14,835 nt of DNA from Rhodocyclaceae bacterium (lineage in GTDB: Bacteria; Pseudomonadota; Gammaproteobacteria; Burkholderiales; Rhodocyclaceae). Within the stretch, counting starts at the first letter, position 1. Each line of letters starts with the position of its first letter. The position numbers and the translations under genes were made by a program. The stretch spans positions 1-14,835 of the forward strand of contig JAUYFZ010000173.1 of the NCBI GenBank assembly GCA_030689585.1, read 5' to 3'. Under the pieces are notes generated by a model. The model had not been told where the DNA came from. It saw only the letters and a program-made list of their open reading frames with translations, and did no database searches. This document shows, piece after piece, positions 14,786 to 14,835 of this stretch.

Positions 14786-14835
14786 GACATGACAGTCTCC
14801 CTCCCCTTCAAGGGGAGGACATGACAGTCTCCCTC
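14786..14835. repeat. GC-rich palindromic repeat cluster 4 (cut by window end)
   Basis: Core at 14799-14818 and the start of a second copy at 14831. Period 32 bases. The spacer acatgacagtct (14819-14830) also lies in front of the first core (14787-14798), so the repeated unit contains sequence that looks like the local flank. The cluster continues beyond the window. Confidence 0.8.

Overview
The window reads as chromosome of a Gram-negative, mid-GC bacterium, most likely a betaproteobacterium. The type IV pilus minor-pilin order, the small HU protein with a Lys/Ala tail and the PilY1 type fit Nitrosomonadales-like lineages. That placement is inference, because no rRNA or other marker is present. 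I see no tRNA, rRNA, CRISPR array or transposase gene.

Layout. (1) 1-6769, + strand: a type IV pilus tip and minor-pilin operon, fimT-pilV-pilW-pilX-pilY1-pilE, tightly packed with gaps of 3-25 bases and an ATGA overlap at pilY1/pilE. The start of fimT is disturbed by a GC-rich palindromic repeat cluster. (2) 6770-7142: a non-coding stretch between convergent genes, holding a second repeat cluster. (3) 7143-7835, - strand: an HU-family nucleoid protein followed with zero spacing by a small Pro/Arg/Gly-rich protein. (4) 7836-8157: the HU leader and a third repeat cluster. This cluster lies inside what looks like a non-autonomous mobile element, with 15-base terminal inverted repeats and near-identical 8-base flanking repeats. 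(5) 8158-14655, - strand: a five-gene heavy-metal efflux operon of the CusCBA/CzcCBA type, transcribed as outer-membrane factor, accessory protein, membrane fusion protein, RND pump, accessory protein. (6) 14656-14835: the operon's upstream region, with a CusR/CopR-like operator half-site pair and the start of a fourth repeat cluster.

How the genes work together. The pilin-like proteins and PilY1 would form the priming complex and adhesive tip of a type IV pilus; the major pilin and motor genes lie elsewhere. The efflux operon would build a trans-envelope pump exporting metal cations. Most of its periplasm-facing parts carry His-rich segments, and the pump lacks the methionines known from CusA, so the metal cannot be named.

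Most worth a second look: the repeat family, with 30-32-base tandem periods, cluster-private spacers and a conserved edge that supplies part of the fimT leader and the stop codon of another gene; the MITE-like element; a G9 tract inside pilY1 and a C10 tract inside an efflux accessory gene, both able to switch the gene off by slippage; and a vWA-less PilY1 with a long unexplained C-terminal half.
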